From contig JAHEBZ010000003.1 of assembly GCA_024641985.1 (NCBI GenBank), positions 62,001-126,000 of the forward strand: a DNA stretch of 64,000 bases, in the 5' to 3' direction. The notes beneath the pieces are model-generated. The model was not told where the DNA came from and ran no database searches. It saw only the letters and a program-made list of their open reading frames with translations. The stretch is from Rhodoluna sp. GTDB lineage: Bacteria; Actinomycetota; Actinomycetes; Actinomycetales; Microbacteriaceae. The first letter of the stretch is position 1, and each line of letters starts with the position of its first letter. The position numbers and the translations under genes are program-made. Positions 55,671 to 64,000 of this stretch are shown here, one piece after another.

Positions 55671-58291
55671 TCGGTGACCTCGGCAAAGATGATGTCTGTC
55701 ATGGCCACATCGGTTGCTTCGGCGTATGCCAAGGTTACGATGCGTCCAACCGACTTCAAGTCGCCTTCTAGCAGCCGAAGGCTAGTGAGCACGGCAGCCG
55801 GAGCCTCAAGCGTTGCTGATTCAACAACGGCCTTCATCGAAACCTTTGCGTCTGACTTTGCTTTTCGAACGCCAGAGACAGCCTGCGAGGCCAAGCCAAG
55901 CAGGCTTGCGTTGCCAGCATCAAGGCCAACGGTCAACTCTTGTTCGGTTGGCCATGCTGCTCGGTGAATCGAGCCCGAGCCCGTTTGCCACCAGCTCCAA
56001 ACCTCGTCGGTGGCGAACGGCAAGAACGGCGCGAATAAGCGCAGAATCACGTGCAAGGCGCGACGCAGAGCGATTGCGGCGGATGCCTGTTGCGCGGTCG
56101 AGTATTTGCCCTCGGCGTTGTAAGCACGCTCTTTAACGAGCTCGAGGTAGTCATCAGTGAAGCTCCAGAAGAAGTGTTCGGTGAGCTCTAGTGCCTTGGT
56201 GTGGTCGTATGAGTTGAAGGCCGCGGTTGCGCCTCGCACTACATCGGCAAGGCCTAAAAGCATGGCTTGGTCGAGTGGTTCGCTAACCTCATCGATTGCT
56301 TCCGGAACTTCGAACGACAGAGCAAACTTTGCAGCGTTCAAAACCTTGATGGCTAGGCGTCGGCCAACCTTCATCTGGCCTTCGTCAAAAGCAGCGTCGG
56401 TGCCCAGCCTTGCTGAAGCCGCCCAGTAACGAACTGCGTCTGCGCCGTGATTGTCGATTGGTTCAGCCGGAACAACAACGTTGCCCTTTGACTTTGACAT
56501 TTTCTTTCGATCAGGGTCCAAAATCCAACCTGAAAGCGCGGCATTCTTCCATGGCAGTTGGCCGTGCTCTTGTTCGCTGCGAAGCACTGTAGAGAAGAGC
56601 CAGGTTCTAATGATGTCTTGGCCCTGCGGGCGAAGGTCATAAGGGTAAACCTTGGCGAATTTTTCTGGGTCAGATATCCATCCGCCAGCCAATTGTGGGG
56701 TTAGCGACGATGTTGCCCAGGTGTCCATGATGTCCATCTCGCCAACGAATCCGCCGGCAACGCCACGCTGAGCCTCGGTGTATCCGGCTGGCACATCGAT
56801 AGACGGGTCGATGGGCAGGTTGCTGGCGTCTGGAACTAGCGGCGTTTCGTGAAGCGTTTCGCCGTTTTCATCCAGGGCATACCAAACCGGGATAGGCACA
56901 CCGAAGAAGCGCTGGCGCGAAATTAGCCAGTCGCCGGTTAGCCCGTTAACCCAGTTTTCGTAACGAACGCGCATGAAGTCGGGGTTGAAATTGAGCTGTT
57001 TGCCCAGCTCGATTAACCGCTCGCGCAGGCTGGCATCGCGGCCACCGTTGCGGATGTACCACTGACGAGTCGACACGATCTCAAGTGGCTTGTCGCCCTT
57101 TTCGAAGAATTTAACATCGTGGCTAATTGGGCGCGGGTCACCAATCATGTCGCCAGAGGCTTGCAGCAGTTCGACCATTTTTTGCTTTGCCGAGAATACG
57201 GTTTTGCCAGCTATTTCTGCGAAAGCGGCCTTGCCTGTTTCGCTGGTAATAACGTCTGGCATTTCATCAAGAATTCGGCCATCCCAGCCGATGATTGCAC
57301 GGTTTGGAAGGTCTAGTTCGCGCCACCAAATCACGTCGGTTACATCGCCAAAGGTGCAAATCATGGCGATTCCAGAACCTTTGTCGATTTGCGCGAGTCG
57401 GTGTGCGACAACCGGAACCTCGACGTCGAAGATCGGTGTGGTTACGGTTTTTCCGAAGAGCTGCTGATAGCGCTCGTCATCTGGGTGTGCAACCAGTGCA
57501 ACACAAGCCGCCAACAACTCTGGGCGAGTGGTTTCGATGAAGATTTTGCCATCGGGGCCATTGAAGCCAACCCGGTGGTAGGCGCCAGGTTGTTCACGGT
57601 CTTCGAGTTCGGCTTGCGCCACGGCCGTGCGAAAGGTCACATCCCAGAGTGTTGGCGCCATTGACTGGTATGCCTCGCCGCGAGCAAGGTTGTTCAAGAA
57701 GGCCTTCTGTGAAACGGCAATCGCGTCTGGAGAAATGGTTTGGTAGGTCTGAGCCCAGTCGACCGAAACGCCAAGCTTGCGCCATAGGGCCTCAAACTGT
57801 TTTTCATCTTCGGTGGTTAGCTTTTCACAAAGCTCGATGAAGTTACGGCGAGAAATTGCGATTTGGTCTGCAGCCTTAGAGCTCTTGTTGTCGCCACCCT
57901 CAAAAGGCGGTACGAAATTTGCTTGGTAGGGCAGCGATGGGTCGCAGCGCACACCAAAAAAGTTCTGCACTCGTCGCTCGGTTGGCAGACCGTTGTCATC
58001 CCAACCCATCGGGTAGTAGACCTCTTTGCCTGTCATTCGCTGGTAGCGAGCCACAACATCGGTGTGGGTGTAGCTAAACACGTGCCCCACGTGCAGTGAA
58101 CCAGAGACTGTTGGTGGGGGAGTATCGATTGAGTAAACCTGGTCGCGGGTGGCCTCGCGGTTGAATCTATAGGTGCCGTCAGACTCCCAGCGAAGGCCCC
58201 ATTTTTCTTCGAGACCCTCGAGACTCACCTTGTCGGGTGCTGTCGCGGGTGCTAGATAGTTGGTGGTCGAGCCATCAGGGGCATTATTCAT
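55667..58291 (-). CDS. valS: Valyl-tRNA synthetase, type 2 (archaeal-like)
   Basis: 874 residues. It charges tRNA-Val. The first nucleotide motif is [16 protein letters not shown] (HVGH) and the second [11 protein letters not shown]. The editing domain lies in between ([18 protein letters not shown]). [20 protein letters not shown], a short C-terminus and no coiled-coil arm mark the archaeal/rickettsial type rather than the usual bacterial one. I chose the ATG at 58291 with GGAG 9 nt upstream; an ATG five codons earlier overlaps this site. It is divergent from ileS. Confidence 0.94.
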   Translation of the reverse strand: MNNAPDGSTTNYLAPATAPDKVSLEGLEEKWGLRWESDGTYRFNREATRDQVYSIDTPPPTVSGSLHVGHVFSYTHTDVVARYQRMTGKEVYYPMGWDDNGLPTERRVQNFFGVRCDPSLPYQANFVPPFEGGDNKSSKAADQIAISRRNFIELCEKLTTEDEKQFEALWRKLGVSVDWAQTYQTISPDAIAVSQKAFLNNLARGEAYQSMAPTLWDVTFRTAVAQAELEDREQPGAYHRVGFNGPDGKIFIETTRPELLAACVALVAHPDDERYQQLFGKTVTTPIFDVEVPVVAHRLAQIDKGSGIAMICTFGDVTDVIWWRELDLPNRAIIGWDGRILDEMPDVITSETGKAAFAEIAGKTVFSAKQKMVELLQASGDMIGDPRPISHDVKFFEKGDKPLEIVSTRQWYIRNGGRDASLRERLIELGKQLNFNPDFMRVRYENWVNGLTGDWLISRQRFFGVPIPVWYALDENGETLHETPLVPDASNLPIDPSIDVPAGYTEAQRGVAGGFVGEMDIMDTWATSSLTPQLAGGWISDPEKFAKVYPYDLRPQGQDIIRTWLFSTVLRSEQEHGQLPWKNAALSGWILDPDRKKMSKSKGNVVVPAEPIDNHGADAVRYWAASARLGTDAAFDEGQMKVGRRLAIKVLNAAKFALSFEVPEAIDEVSEPLDQAMLLGLADVVRGATAAFNSYDHTKALELTEHFFWSFTDDYLELVKERAYNAEGKYSTAQQASAAIALRRALHVILRLFAPFLPFATDEVWSWWQTGSGSIHRAAWPTEQELTVGLDAGNASLLGLASQAVSGVRKAKSDAKVSMKAVVESATLEAPAAVLTSLRLLEGDLKSVGRIVTLAYAEATDVAMTDIIFAEVTE

Positions 58292-58373
58292 GCGAAAAGT
58301 CTCCAAAAAACGGGTTTGTTACAGGTTAACATTGTTAGAGAAAATCATTTGCTTACGTCGACGAAAGCCGTGC

Positions 58374-61300
58374 ATGTATCCCAAGAATCAAGACGCTTCT
58401 AAAGCCGCGCGCGAAGGGGTAAACCCGAGCCCAAGTTTTCCGGCGGTAGAAGAAGCAATTCTTGACTTCTGGGCTAAAGACGACACCTTTCAGACCTCGA
58501 TCGATCAGCGCAAAGCCGCTGGCGCCGAAGAATTCGTTTTTTATGATGGCCCTCCCTTTGCAAATGGTCTTCCTCACTATGGCCACCTGCTCACCGGTTA
58601 CACCAAAGACATGGTTCCGCGATTCAAAACAATGCAGGGTTATCGAGTAGAGCGCCGCTTCGGCTGGGACACCCACGGTTTGCCGGCTGAGGTTGAAGCC
58701 GAACGCCAATTGGGCATCTCGGGTCGGCACGACATTGAGCGAATCGGCGTGGCCAAGTTCAATGAGGTCTGCAAAACTTCGGTTTTGAAATTCACCGAGG
58801 ATTGGCGCACCTACGTAACTCGTCAGGCGCGTTGGGTTGATTTCGATAACGACTACAAAACCCTCGATGCCGACTACACCGAGAGCGTGCTCTGGGCATT
58901 TAAAGAGTTGCATAACAAGGGTCTGGTCTACGAAGGTTTCAAAGTGCTTGCATACTGCTGGCGCTGCGAAACTCCTCTTTCCAACCACGAATTGCGCATG
59001 GATGACGAGGTCTACAAGAACCGTCAAGACCAAACGCTAACTGTCACATTTCCAATTTCTGAGGGGCAGCCGCTAGCCGGTGCGCGCCTTCTTGCCTGGA
59101 CAACCACCCCATGGACACTTCCGACCAACTTTGCGTTGGCCGTTGGCCCAGAAATCGAGTATGCGGTAGTTGCGGCAGGCCCTGCAGGCGCGGCCGATGG
59201 CGGAGCTGCAGGCACGCGCTACATATTGGCCTCATCGCTTTTGGGTGGCTATGCAAAAGACCTCGGCTACGAAACCGCCGAAGAGGCGCAAGCCGGAATT
59301 TTGGAAACCTATCGAGGCAGCCAACTTGGCGGCATCAAATATGAGCGTTTGTTCGACTACTACGCCGACCAAGACAAATACGATGTGGCTAACGCCTGGA
59401 CTGTTTTGGTTGATGCTTATGTTGGCGATGGTGACGGCACAGGAATTGTTCATCAGGCGCCTGCCTATGGTGAAGACGACCAAAGAGTTTGTTTGGCAGC
59501 CGGCATTGCAACTTATGTCTCGGTAAACGAGCGAGGCGAGTTCAACTCGATCATCACCGACTTCGAGGGGCAGCACGTATTCGAAGCCAATAAGCCAATA
59601 TCTCAGCAGCTTAAAGCAGCAGGCAGAGTGCTTCGTCAGGCTTCATATGAGCACTCTTACCCGCACTGCTATCGCTGCAAGAACCCGCTGATTTATAAGG
59701 CTGTTTCATCGTGGTTCGTAGAAACCACCAAGCTTCGCGACCGCATGCTCGAACTGAACCAAGAAATTAACTGGACGCCAGATCACACCAAAGATGGCTC
59801 TTTTGGCAAGTGGCTCGAAAATGTGCGCGACTGGGCGATTAGCCGAAACCGATTCTGGGGAGCCCCGATTCCGGTATGGAAATCGGATGACCCGGCCTAC
59901 CCGCGCGTAGATGTTTATGGATCTCTAGAAGAAATGGAGCGTGACTTTGGTGTCGCGCCTTCAGACTTTCACCGCCCGGTAATCGACGAGCTCACTCGCC
60001 CGAACCCCGACGACCCAACCGGCCGCTCGACCATGCGTCGAGTTCCGGAGGTGCTCGACTGCTGGTTCGAATCGGGTTCTATGCCATTCGCGCAGGCCCA
60101 CTATCCGTTCGAAAATCGTGACTGGTTTGACACCCACAACCCTGGCGATTTCATCGTTGAATATGTCGGCCAGACACGGGGTTGGTTCTATACACTGCAC
60201 GTTTTGTCAACAGCACTCTTCGATCGCCCAGCTTTTAAGTCGGCCGTTTCGCACGGCATCATTCTTGGCAACGACGGCCAAAAGATGTCAAAGTCGCTGC
60301 GCAACTATCCAGATGTGAACGAGGTTTTTGACCGCGACGGCGCCGATGCAATGCGCTGGTTCTTGCTGTCTAGCCCAATTCTTCGAGGCGGCAATTTGGT
60401 TGTCACCGAGCAGGGTATTCGCGAAGGCGTTCGCCAGTTCTTGCTTCCGCTCTGGAACACCTGGTATTTCTTCTCGCTCTATGCAAATGCATCCAACTAC
60501 GAGGCGAAGTGGTCTACCGAAAGCACAGACGTGCTCGATCGTTACCTTCTCTCGAAGGCACACGACGTGGTTGTCGAGGTAGAGGGGCACTTCAACCGTT
60601 TCGATTCCTACTCTGCTGCCGCAAGCCTTCGCGATTTCGCTGATGTTCTAACCAACTGGTATGTGCGCCGTTCGCGCGATCGTTTTTGGGATGGCAACGC
60701 AGAAGCATTCGACACCCTCTACACCGTTCTCGAGGTAATCACTCGTGCTGCGGCTCCACTTTTGCCGATGGTTGCCGAAGAAATTTGGCGCGGGCTAACT
60801 GGTGGCCGAAGCATTCACCTCGAAAACTGGCCAAATGCAAAGTTGTTGCCGCATGATCAAAGCTTGGTTGCCGCAATGGATCAGGTGCGCACCGTAAGTT
60901 CGGTGGCCTCTAGCCTGCGTAAAGGCAATGGTTTGCGAGTGCGTTTGCCATTGGCAAAACTAACCGTAGTAACCAAAGAGGCCGAGTCGCTGCGGGCGTT
61001 TGCAGACATCATTGCCGAAGAGCTAAACGTGAAGACGGTTGAACTGGTCGAGTTGTCGCTCGATTCAACAACCGAGTTTGGTGTGGTTAAGCGTCTATCG
61101 GTTAACTCACGTGCTGCAGGGCCTCGAATTGGCAAGTCAGTTCAGGCTGTAATCCAGGCGGCCAAAGCCGGCGACTGGGATGAGGTTGATGGCGTGGTAA
61201 TTGCCGGTGGCGTGGCCCTCGTCGAAGGCGAATACACCATCGATTTGGTTGCCGATTTGGCAGAGGCAGTTGGCGCCGAGGCTCCAACCGAATTCATTGG

Positions 61301-61613
61301 CATCTTGCCTTCGGGTGGGTTCCTTATTCTCGATGGCAAAGTTACCCCCGAGCTTGCTGCCGAAGGCCTAGCACGCGATGTCATCCGTGCGGTTCAACAG
61401 GCTCGAAAAGAAGCTAACTTTGACGTCAGTGATCGAATCAAGCTGACACTTAGCGCTAACGACGAGGTGCTCTCGGCAGTTGCAGAGCACGCTGCGTTGG
61501 TGAAATCAGAGACTCTGACCCTCGAACTTGAAACTTTCAGCAACACTGTGCTTACTGAGCCGGTGGCGGTTGGCGATGGGCAGCAAGTAGAAATTTTGGT
61601 GCAAAAACTTTGA
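58374..61613 (+). CDS. ileS: Isoleucyl-tRNA synthetase, type 2
   Basis: 1079 residues. It charges tRNA-Ile. [24 protein letters not shown] gives HYGH and [14 protein letters not shown] the KMSKS loop. The editing domain is around [19 protein letters not shown]. These motifs and the long C-terminus are those of the eukaryote-like IleRS2 class, which is usually less sensitive to mupirocin. The ATG at 58374 has no good ribosome site. The 82-bp gap to valS has no room for a T-box. folC overlaps its stop (TTGA). Confidence 0.95.
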   Translation: MYPKNQDASKAAREGVNPSPSFPAVEEAILDFWAKDDTFQTSIDQRKAAGAEEFVFYDGPPFANGLPHYGHLLTGYTKDMVPRFKTMQGYRVERRFGWDTHGLPAEVEAERQLGISGRHDIERIGVAKFNEVCKTSVLKFTEDWRTYVTRQARWVDFDNDYKTLDADYTESVLWAFKELHNKGLVYEGFKVLAYCWRCETPLSNHELRMDDEVYKNRQDQTLTVTFPISEGQPLAGARLLAWTTTPWTLPTNFALAVGPEIEYAVVAAGPAGAADGGAAGTRYILASSLLGGYAKDLGYETAEEAQAGILETYRGSQLGGIKYERLFDYYADQDKYDVANAWTVLVDAYVGDGDGTGIVHQAPAYGEDDQRVCLAAGIATYVSVNERGEFNSIITDFEGQHVFEANKPISQQLKAAGRVLRQASYEHSYPHCYRCKNPLIYKAVSSWFVETTKLRDRMLELNQEINWTPDHTKDGSFGKWLENVRDWAISRNRFWGAPIPVWKSDDPAYPRVDVYGSLEEMERDFGVAPSDFHRPVIDELTRPNPDDPTGRSTMRRVPEVLDCWFESGSMPFAQAHYPFENRDWFDTHNPGDFIVEYVGQTRGWFYTLHVLSTALFDRPAFKSAVSHGIILGNDGQKMSKSLRNYPDVNEVFDRDGADAMRWFLLSSPILRGGNLVVTEQGIREGVRQFLLPLWNTWYFFSLYANASNYEAKWSTESTDVLDRYLLSKAHDVVVEVEGHFNRFDSYSAAASLRDFADVLTNWYVRRSRDRFWDGNAEAFDTLYTVLEVITRAAAPLLPMVAEEIWRGLTGGRSIHLENWPNAKLLPHDQSLVAAMDQVRTVSSVASSLRKGNGLRVRLPLAKLTVVTKEAESLRAFADIIAEELNVKTVELVELSLDSTTEFGVVKRLSVNSRAAGPRIGKSVQAVIQAAKAGDWDEVDGVVIAGGVALVEGEYTIDLVADLAEAVGAEAPTEFIGILPSGGFLILDGKVTPELAAEGLARDVIRAVQQARKEANFDVSDRIKLTLSANDEVLSAVAEHAALVKSETLTLELETFSNTVLTEPVAVGDGQQVEILVQKL

Positions 61614-62989
61614 GCGATTTAGGTTCGTCTCGCCAAGACGATTATTGGGCCGAGAAGGCTGCATCTGTTGAAGCCGATCTGCTGACTCGAATACCCGAAA
61701 ACAAGCTGCGCCCGCGTTTAGAGCCAACGCGCCGTGCTGTCGAATTGTTGGGCGACCCGCAAAAGCTGTATCGAATTGTGCACGTAACCGGAACTAACGG
61801 CAAAACCAGCACGACACGTTTCATCGAGCGTCTGCTGCGCGAACACGGTCTCAAAACCGGTCGTTTCACAAGCCCACACCTAGTCAAAATTAATGAGCGT
61901 CTTTCGCTCGATGGTGAGCCCGTTTCTGATGAGCGCCTGTTTGCCGTGTGGCAAGACATCGCACCAATTCTTGACATAGTCGATGCCGAACTTGAGGCAG
62001 CCGGCGACACAAAGCTAACGTTTTTTGAGGCCCTAGCCGTGCTTGGTTTTGCTATTTTTGCCGATGCCCCCGTAGATGTTTTGGTGCTCGAGGTTGGCAT
62101 GGGCGGCGAATGGGATTCTACAAACGTGGCCGATGGTGATGTAGCTGTTTTTACGCCCATAGATCTAGACCATGTCGAGCGGCTTGGCGCAACAATCGAT
62201 GAGATAGCAAAGACTAAATCAGGCATCATCAAAACCGATGCCATTGTGGTCTCGGCAAAGCAACCAGCAGCTGCGGCAGATGTTTTGCGCACCATCGCAG
62301 AACAACGAGCAGATTCGATCTCGTTCTTCGGTAAAGACTTCGATGTTCTTTCATCAGAAATAAATTCCCTCGGGCAAACGGTCACGATCAAAAGTCTCGC
62401 GGGTGAATACGAAGGCCTAAACCTGCCGGTGCACGGCGCATACCAAGCCGAAAATGCGGCATTGGCCGTTGCAGCTGTAGAGGCCTTTTTGGGCGGTGGC
62501 AAGCAGCGAATCATGGATGACGTTGTGCGAGCCGCTTTTGCCGATTTCTCGTCGCCGGGCAGGCTTCAAGTGGTTAGTCGCGAACCGCTCACAATTCTCG
62601 ACGCGGCTCACAACCCAAGCGGCGCAGAGTCGCTAGCTATTGCACTCAAGCAAACTTTCGGTTCACCATATGCCATTGCTGTAATTTCGGTGCTTGCCGA
62701 CAAGAACGCACGTGGTCTATTGGAGGCGCTCGACGACAGTTTTGTTGAGTTTGTGATTACGCAGTCTTCGTCGCCGAGAGCCTTGCCAGCCGAAGAGCTT
62801 GCAACCCTTGCCCGCGAAGTTTTTGGGGCAGACCGAGTCAAGGTGCAAGCTAACCCGCAGTGGGCAATTGCAGAGGCAGCCGGGTCGTTGCCTCAGGGGC
62901 AGTCCTCGGCAATCGTGGTTACTGGCTCGATAACCTTGGTGGGCGATGTGTTAAAACTGAAACAGATTGAGGCAGAACAAGATGCGTAA
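61610..62989 (+). CDS. folC: Folylpolyglutamate/dihydrofolate synthase FolC
   Basis: 459 residues. It adds glutamate to (dihydro)folates. The P-loop is [17 protein letters not shown], followed by [33 protein letters not shown], and [12 protein letters not shown] in the C-terminal domain. The start is a TTG inside the ileS stop. DUF4233 begins before its stop (8-nt overlap). ileS-folC-DUF4233-ndk is a common actinobacterial order. Confidence 0.95.
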   Translation: MSDLGSSRQDDYWAEKAASVEADLLTRIPENKLRPRLEPTRRAVELLGDPQKLYRIVHVTGTNGKTSTTRFIERLLREHGLKTGRFTSPHLVKINERLSLDGEPVSDERLFAVWQDIAPILDIVDAELEAAGDTKLTFFEALAVLGFAIFADAPVDVLVLEVGMGGEWDSTNVADGDVAVFTPIDLDHVERLGATIDEIAKTKSGIIKTDAIVVSAKQPAAAADVLRTIAEQRADSISFFGKDFDVLSSEINSLGQTVTIKSLAGEYEGLNLPVHGAYQAENAALAVAAVEAFLGGGKQRIMDDVVRAAFADFSSPGRLQVVSREPLTILDAAHNPSGAESLAIALKQTFGSPYAIAVISVLADKNARGLLEALDDSFVEFVITQSSSPRALPAEELATLAREVFGADRVKVQANPQWAIAEAAGSLPQGQSSAIVVTGSITLVGDVLKLKQIEAEQDA

Positions 62990-63347
62990 CCGCTCAACTC
63001 AACGAACCCTTGGCTCAATGCTGATGGCTTTCGAATCGTTTGTTGTGATTTTTGCAACACTCGTGGCTTTTGGTCTAAAGGTCGCCGACCCAGCCGCGGT
63101 TTGGGCCGTTGGCCTCACGATTTCATTCGCGCTCATCGTCACTCCGGCCATTTTGGGCAAGCAGGGTTCATACCTGTTTGGCACGTTTTTGCAGGTTGCT
63201 GTTGTGGCATTGGGCATCTGGGTGCCATTAATGTATGTGGTTGGCGGCATCTTTGTTTGCCTTTGGGCCTGGGCAATGATTGCTGGCACAACCATCGACA
63301 AGGCTCGAGCCGCACTCGATCGTTCGGCCTCAGAAAATCAAATTTAG
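62982..63347 (+). CDS. DUF4233 membrane protein
   Basis: 121 residues, about four TM helices (FESFVVIFATLVAFGL, AVWAVGLTISFALIVTPAIL, LFGTFLQVAVVALGIWVPL, VVGGIFVCLWAWAMIAG). RTLGSMLMAFESFVVIFATLVAFGL is the DUF4233 signature. It lies between folC and ndk, its usual place in actinobacteria. The ATG at 62982 overlaps folC. Function unknown. Confidence 0.88.
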   Translation: MRNRSTQRTLGSMLMAFESFVVIFATLVAFGLKVADPAAVWAVGLTISFALIVTPAILGKQGSYLFGTFLQVAVVALGIWVPLMYVVGGIFVCLWAWAMIAGTTIDKARAALDRSASENQI

Positions 63348-63421
63348 TTTCAACACAGAACCGCAACAGCGCTTCACAAAGAACCACCATCGCTTCGCAA
63401 AAGCCTTCAAAGGAGAATCAC

Positions 63422-63838
63422 ATGTCAGAAATTCAGCAGACACTAGTGCTCATCAAGCCAGATGGCGTTAGGCGCAATCTGATTGGCGAAATCATCGCCC
63501 GGGTCGAGGCAAAGGGCTATGTTGTAGCCGATTTGAAGAAGATCACACCTTCGACCGACTTGCTCGCGGCTCACTATGCAGAGCACGAAGGCAAGCCTTT
63601 CTATCAGCCGCTGGTTGATTTTATGAAGAGCGGCGATGTCGTTGCCATCAAGCTCGAAGGCAATCGAGTCATCGAAGGCTTTCGTTCGTTAGCCGGAGCA
63701 ACCGACCCGACTGTTGCCGCGCCTGGCACGATTCGTGGCGATCTTGGTCGCGATTGGGGCCTAAAGGTTCAGCAGAACTTGGTTCACGGTTCAGATTCGC
63801 CTGAGTCGGCGACTCGTGAGCTTGCCCTCTGGTTCTAA
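63422..63838 (+). CDS. ndk: Nucleoside diphosphate kinase
   Basis: 138 residues. It balances NTP pools by phospho-His transfer. TLVLIKPDGVRRNLIGEIIAR is the start, and NLVHGSDSPESATRELALWF carries the active His (about residue 117). GTIRGDLGRDWG is usually RGDFG/RGDL. AAAGGAG lies 6 nt before the ATG. Longer upstream extensions in frame are not coding. Confidence 0.96.
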   Translation: MSEIQQTLVLIKPDGVRRNLIGEIIARVEAKGYVVADLKKITPSTDLLAAHYAEHEGKPFYQPLVDFMKSGDVVAIKLEGNRVIEGFRSLAGATDPTVAAPGTIRGDLGRDWGLKVQQNLVHGSDSPESATRELALWF

Positions 63839-63842
63839 TCGG

Positions 63843-63998
63843 CTAAAAAAGCGTTGGCCAGAAATTCCAAAAACGCCAAACGATGATTGCAACCACAATG
63901 GCTTCTGTAGCCAGCGTGAAGAGCCAAGCTTTGCTTGCAGCTCGGTCAAAGAAACCGACTAATTTAAGCGGCGTTTCAATAAAGCCGTCGTTAGCGCC
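63843..63998 (-). CDS. C-terminal end of a membrane protein (possibly VKOR family), truncated by the window
   Basis: 51 codons run from the edge to a TAG 4 nt from the ndk stop. They include KLVGFFDRAASKAWLFTL and a final TM segment, EAIVVAIIVWRFWNFWPTLF. Vitamin K epoxide reductase-like proteins often lie beside ndk in actinobacteria and end in a Trp-rich TM segment, which suggests this family. The fragment is too short to be sure. Confidence 0.4.
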   Translation of the reverse strand, partial: GANDGFIETPLKLVGFFDRAASKAWLFTLATEAIVVAIIVWRFWNFWPTLF

Positions 63999-64000
63999 AA

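Noticed and set aside
58292-58373. T-box riboswitch before ileS
   Set aside because: The gap to the divergent valS is only 82 bp, and no T-box core sequence or antiterminator is visible.
61642-62514. 290-codon open frame antisense to folC
   Set aside because: Low-complexity Ser/Arg/Ala-rich product typical of an antisense shadow. folC on the other strand is unmistakable.
63101-63421. Long N-terminal extension of Ndk overlapping DUF4233 in another frame
   Set aside because: It is an out-of-frame shadow of DUF4233. A clear AAAGGAG and the family start place the ATG at 63422.

Overview
The window looks like chromosomal core DNA of a small-genome actinobacterium, most probably a freshwater Microbacteriaceae relative (Rhodoluna/Aquiluna-like). 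This is inferred from gene order and protein character: mnmA-ligA, gatCAB, a GlgE-type alpha-glucan cluster, tig-clpP1-clpP2-clpX, ileS-folC-DUF4233-ndk, an actinobacterial LigA insertion, and about half G+C by eye. Coding density is very high. Neighbours often overlap by 1-4 nt, and I see no insertion sequence, prophage, CRISPR array or rRNA.

Layout. 1-7 kb: end of a thioredoxin/TPR co-chaperone gene, then the leftward glgX-glgE-glgB cluster. 7-15 kb: rightward cysteine desulfurase, mnmA, ligA and gatCAB, closed by a strong terminator shared with tRNA-His. 15-22 kb: leftward orn and an RND/HAE permease, a thiol peroxidase, TerC, an SDR, and a DoxX-like gene whose stop codon lies inside tRNA-Pro(GGG). 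22-27 kb: a leftward accessory-looking cluster (sulfatase, formylglycine-generating enzyme, second sulfatase with a helical-repeat tail, two DUF202 membrane proteins), then tRNA-Arg. 27-34 kb: nitrogen metabolism, with argG and a UPF0303 protein, a Lrp regulator divergent from alanine dehydrogenase, and a three-gene cluster that could convert arginine to putrescine. 34-37 kb: aldo/keto reductase-EamA-thioredoxin, divergent from msrA, then an SSB paralogue. 37-48 kb: ettA, a class III aminotransferase with tesB, a conserved unknown, pepN-mscS-glbO, and a membrane protein-rpiB-nei. 48-54 kb: tRNA-Gly, tRNA-Pro(TGG), tig-clpP1-clpP2-clpX-benE. 54-64 kb: dcp and an archaeal-type valS, divergent from ileS-folC-DUF4233-ndk, with the end of a leftward membrane gene at the edge.

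Regulation. Many genes have a TAnnnT hexamer (TAGGCT, TAGACT, TAAACT, TAGAAT) ending 6-8 nt before the start codon and no Shine-Dalgarno, which predicts leaderless mRNAs. The clearest case is the gpr-like/msrA divergon, where one 10-bp palindrome supplies both -10 boxes. Four convergent gene pairs share one palindromic tetranucleotide as both stop codons.

The best candidates for new biology are the sulfatase-FGE-DUF202 module (gene content resembling E. coli yidFGHIJ), the putative arginine decarboxylase from the group II PLP family, the shared -10 palindrome, and two structured control regions (upstream of ettA and of tig). All functional assignments come from reading the sequence; no database search was possible.
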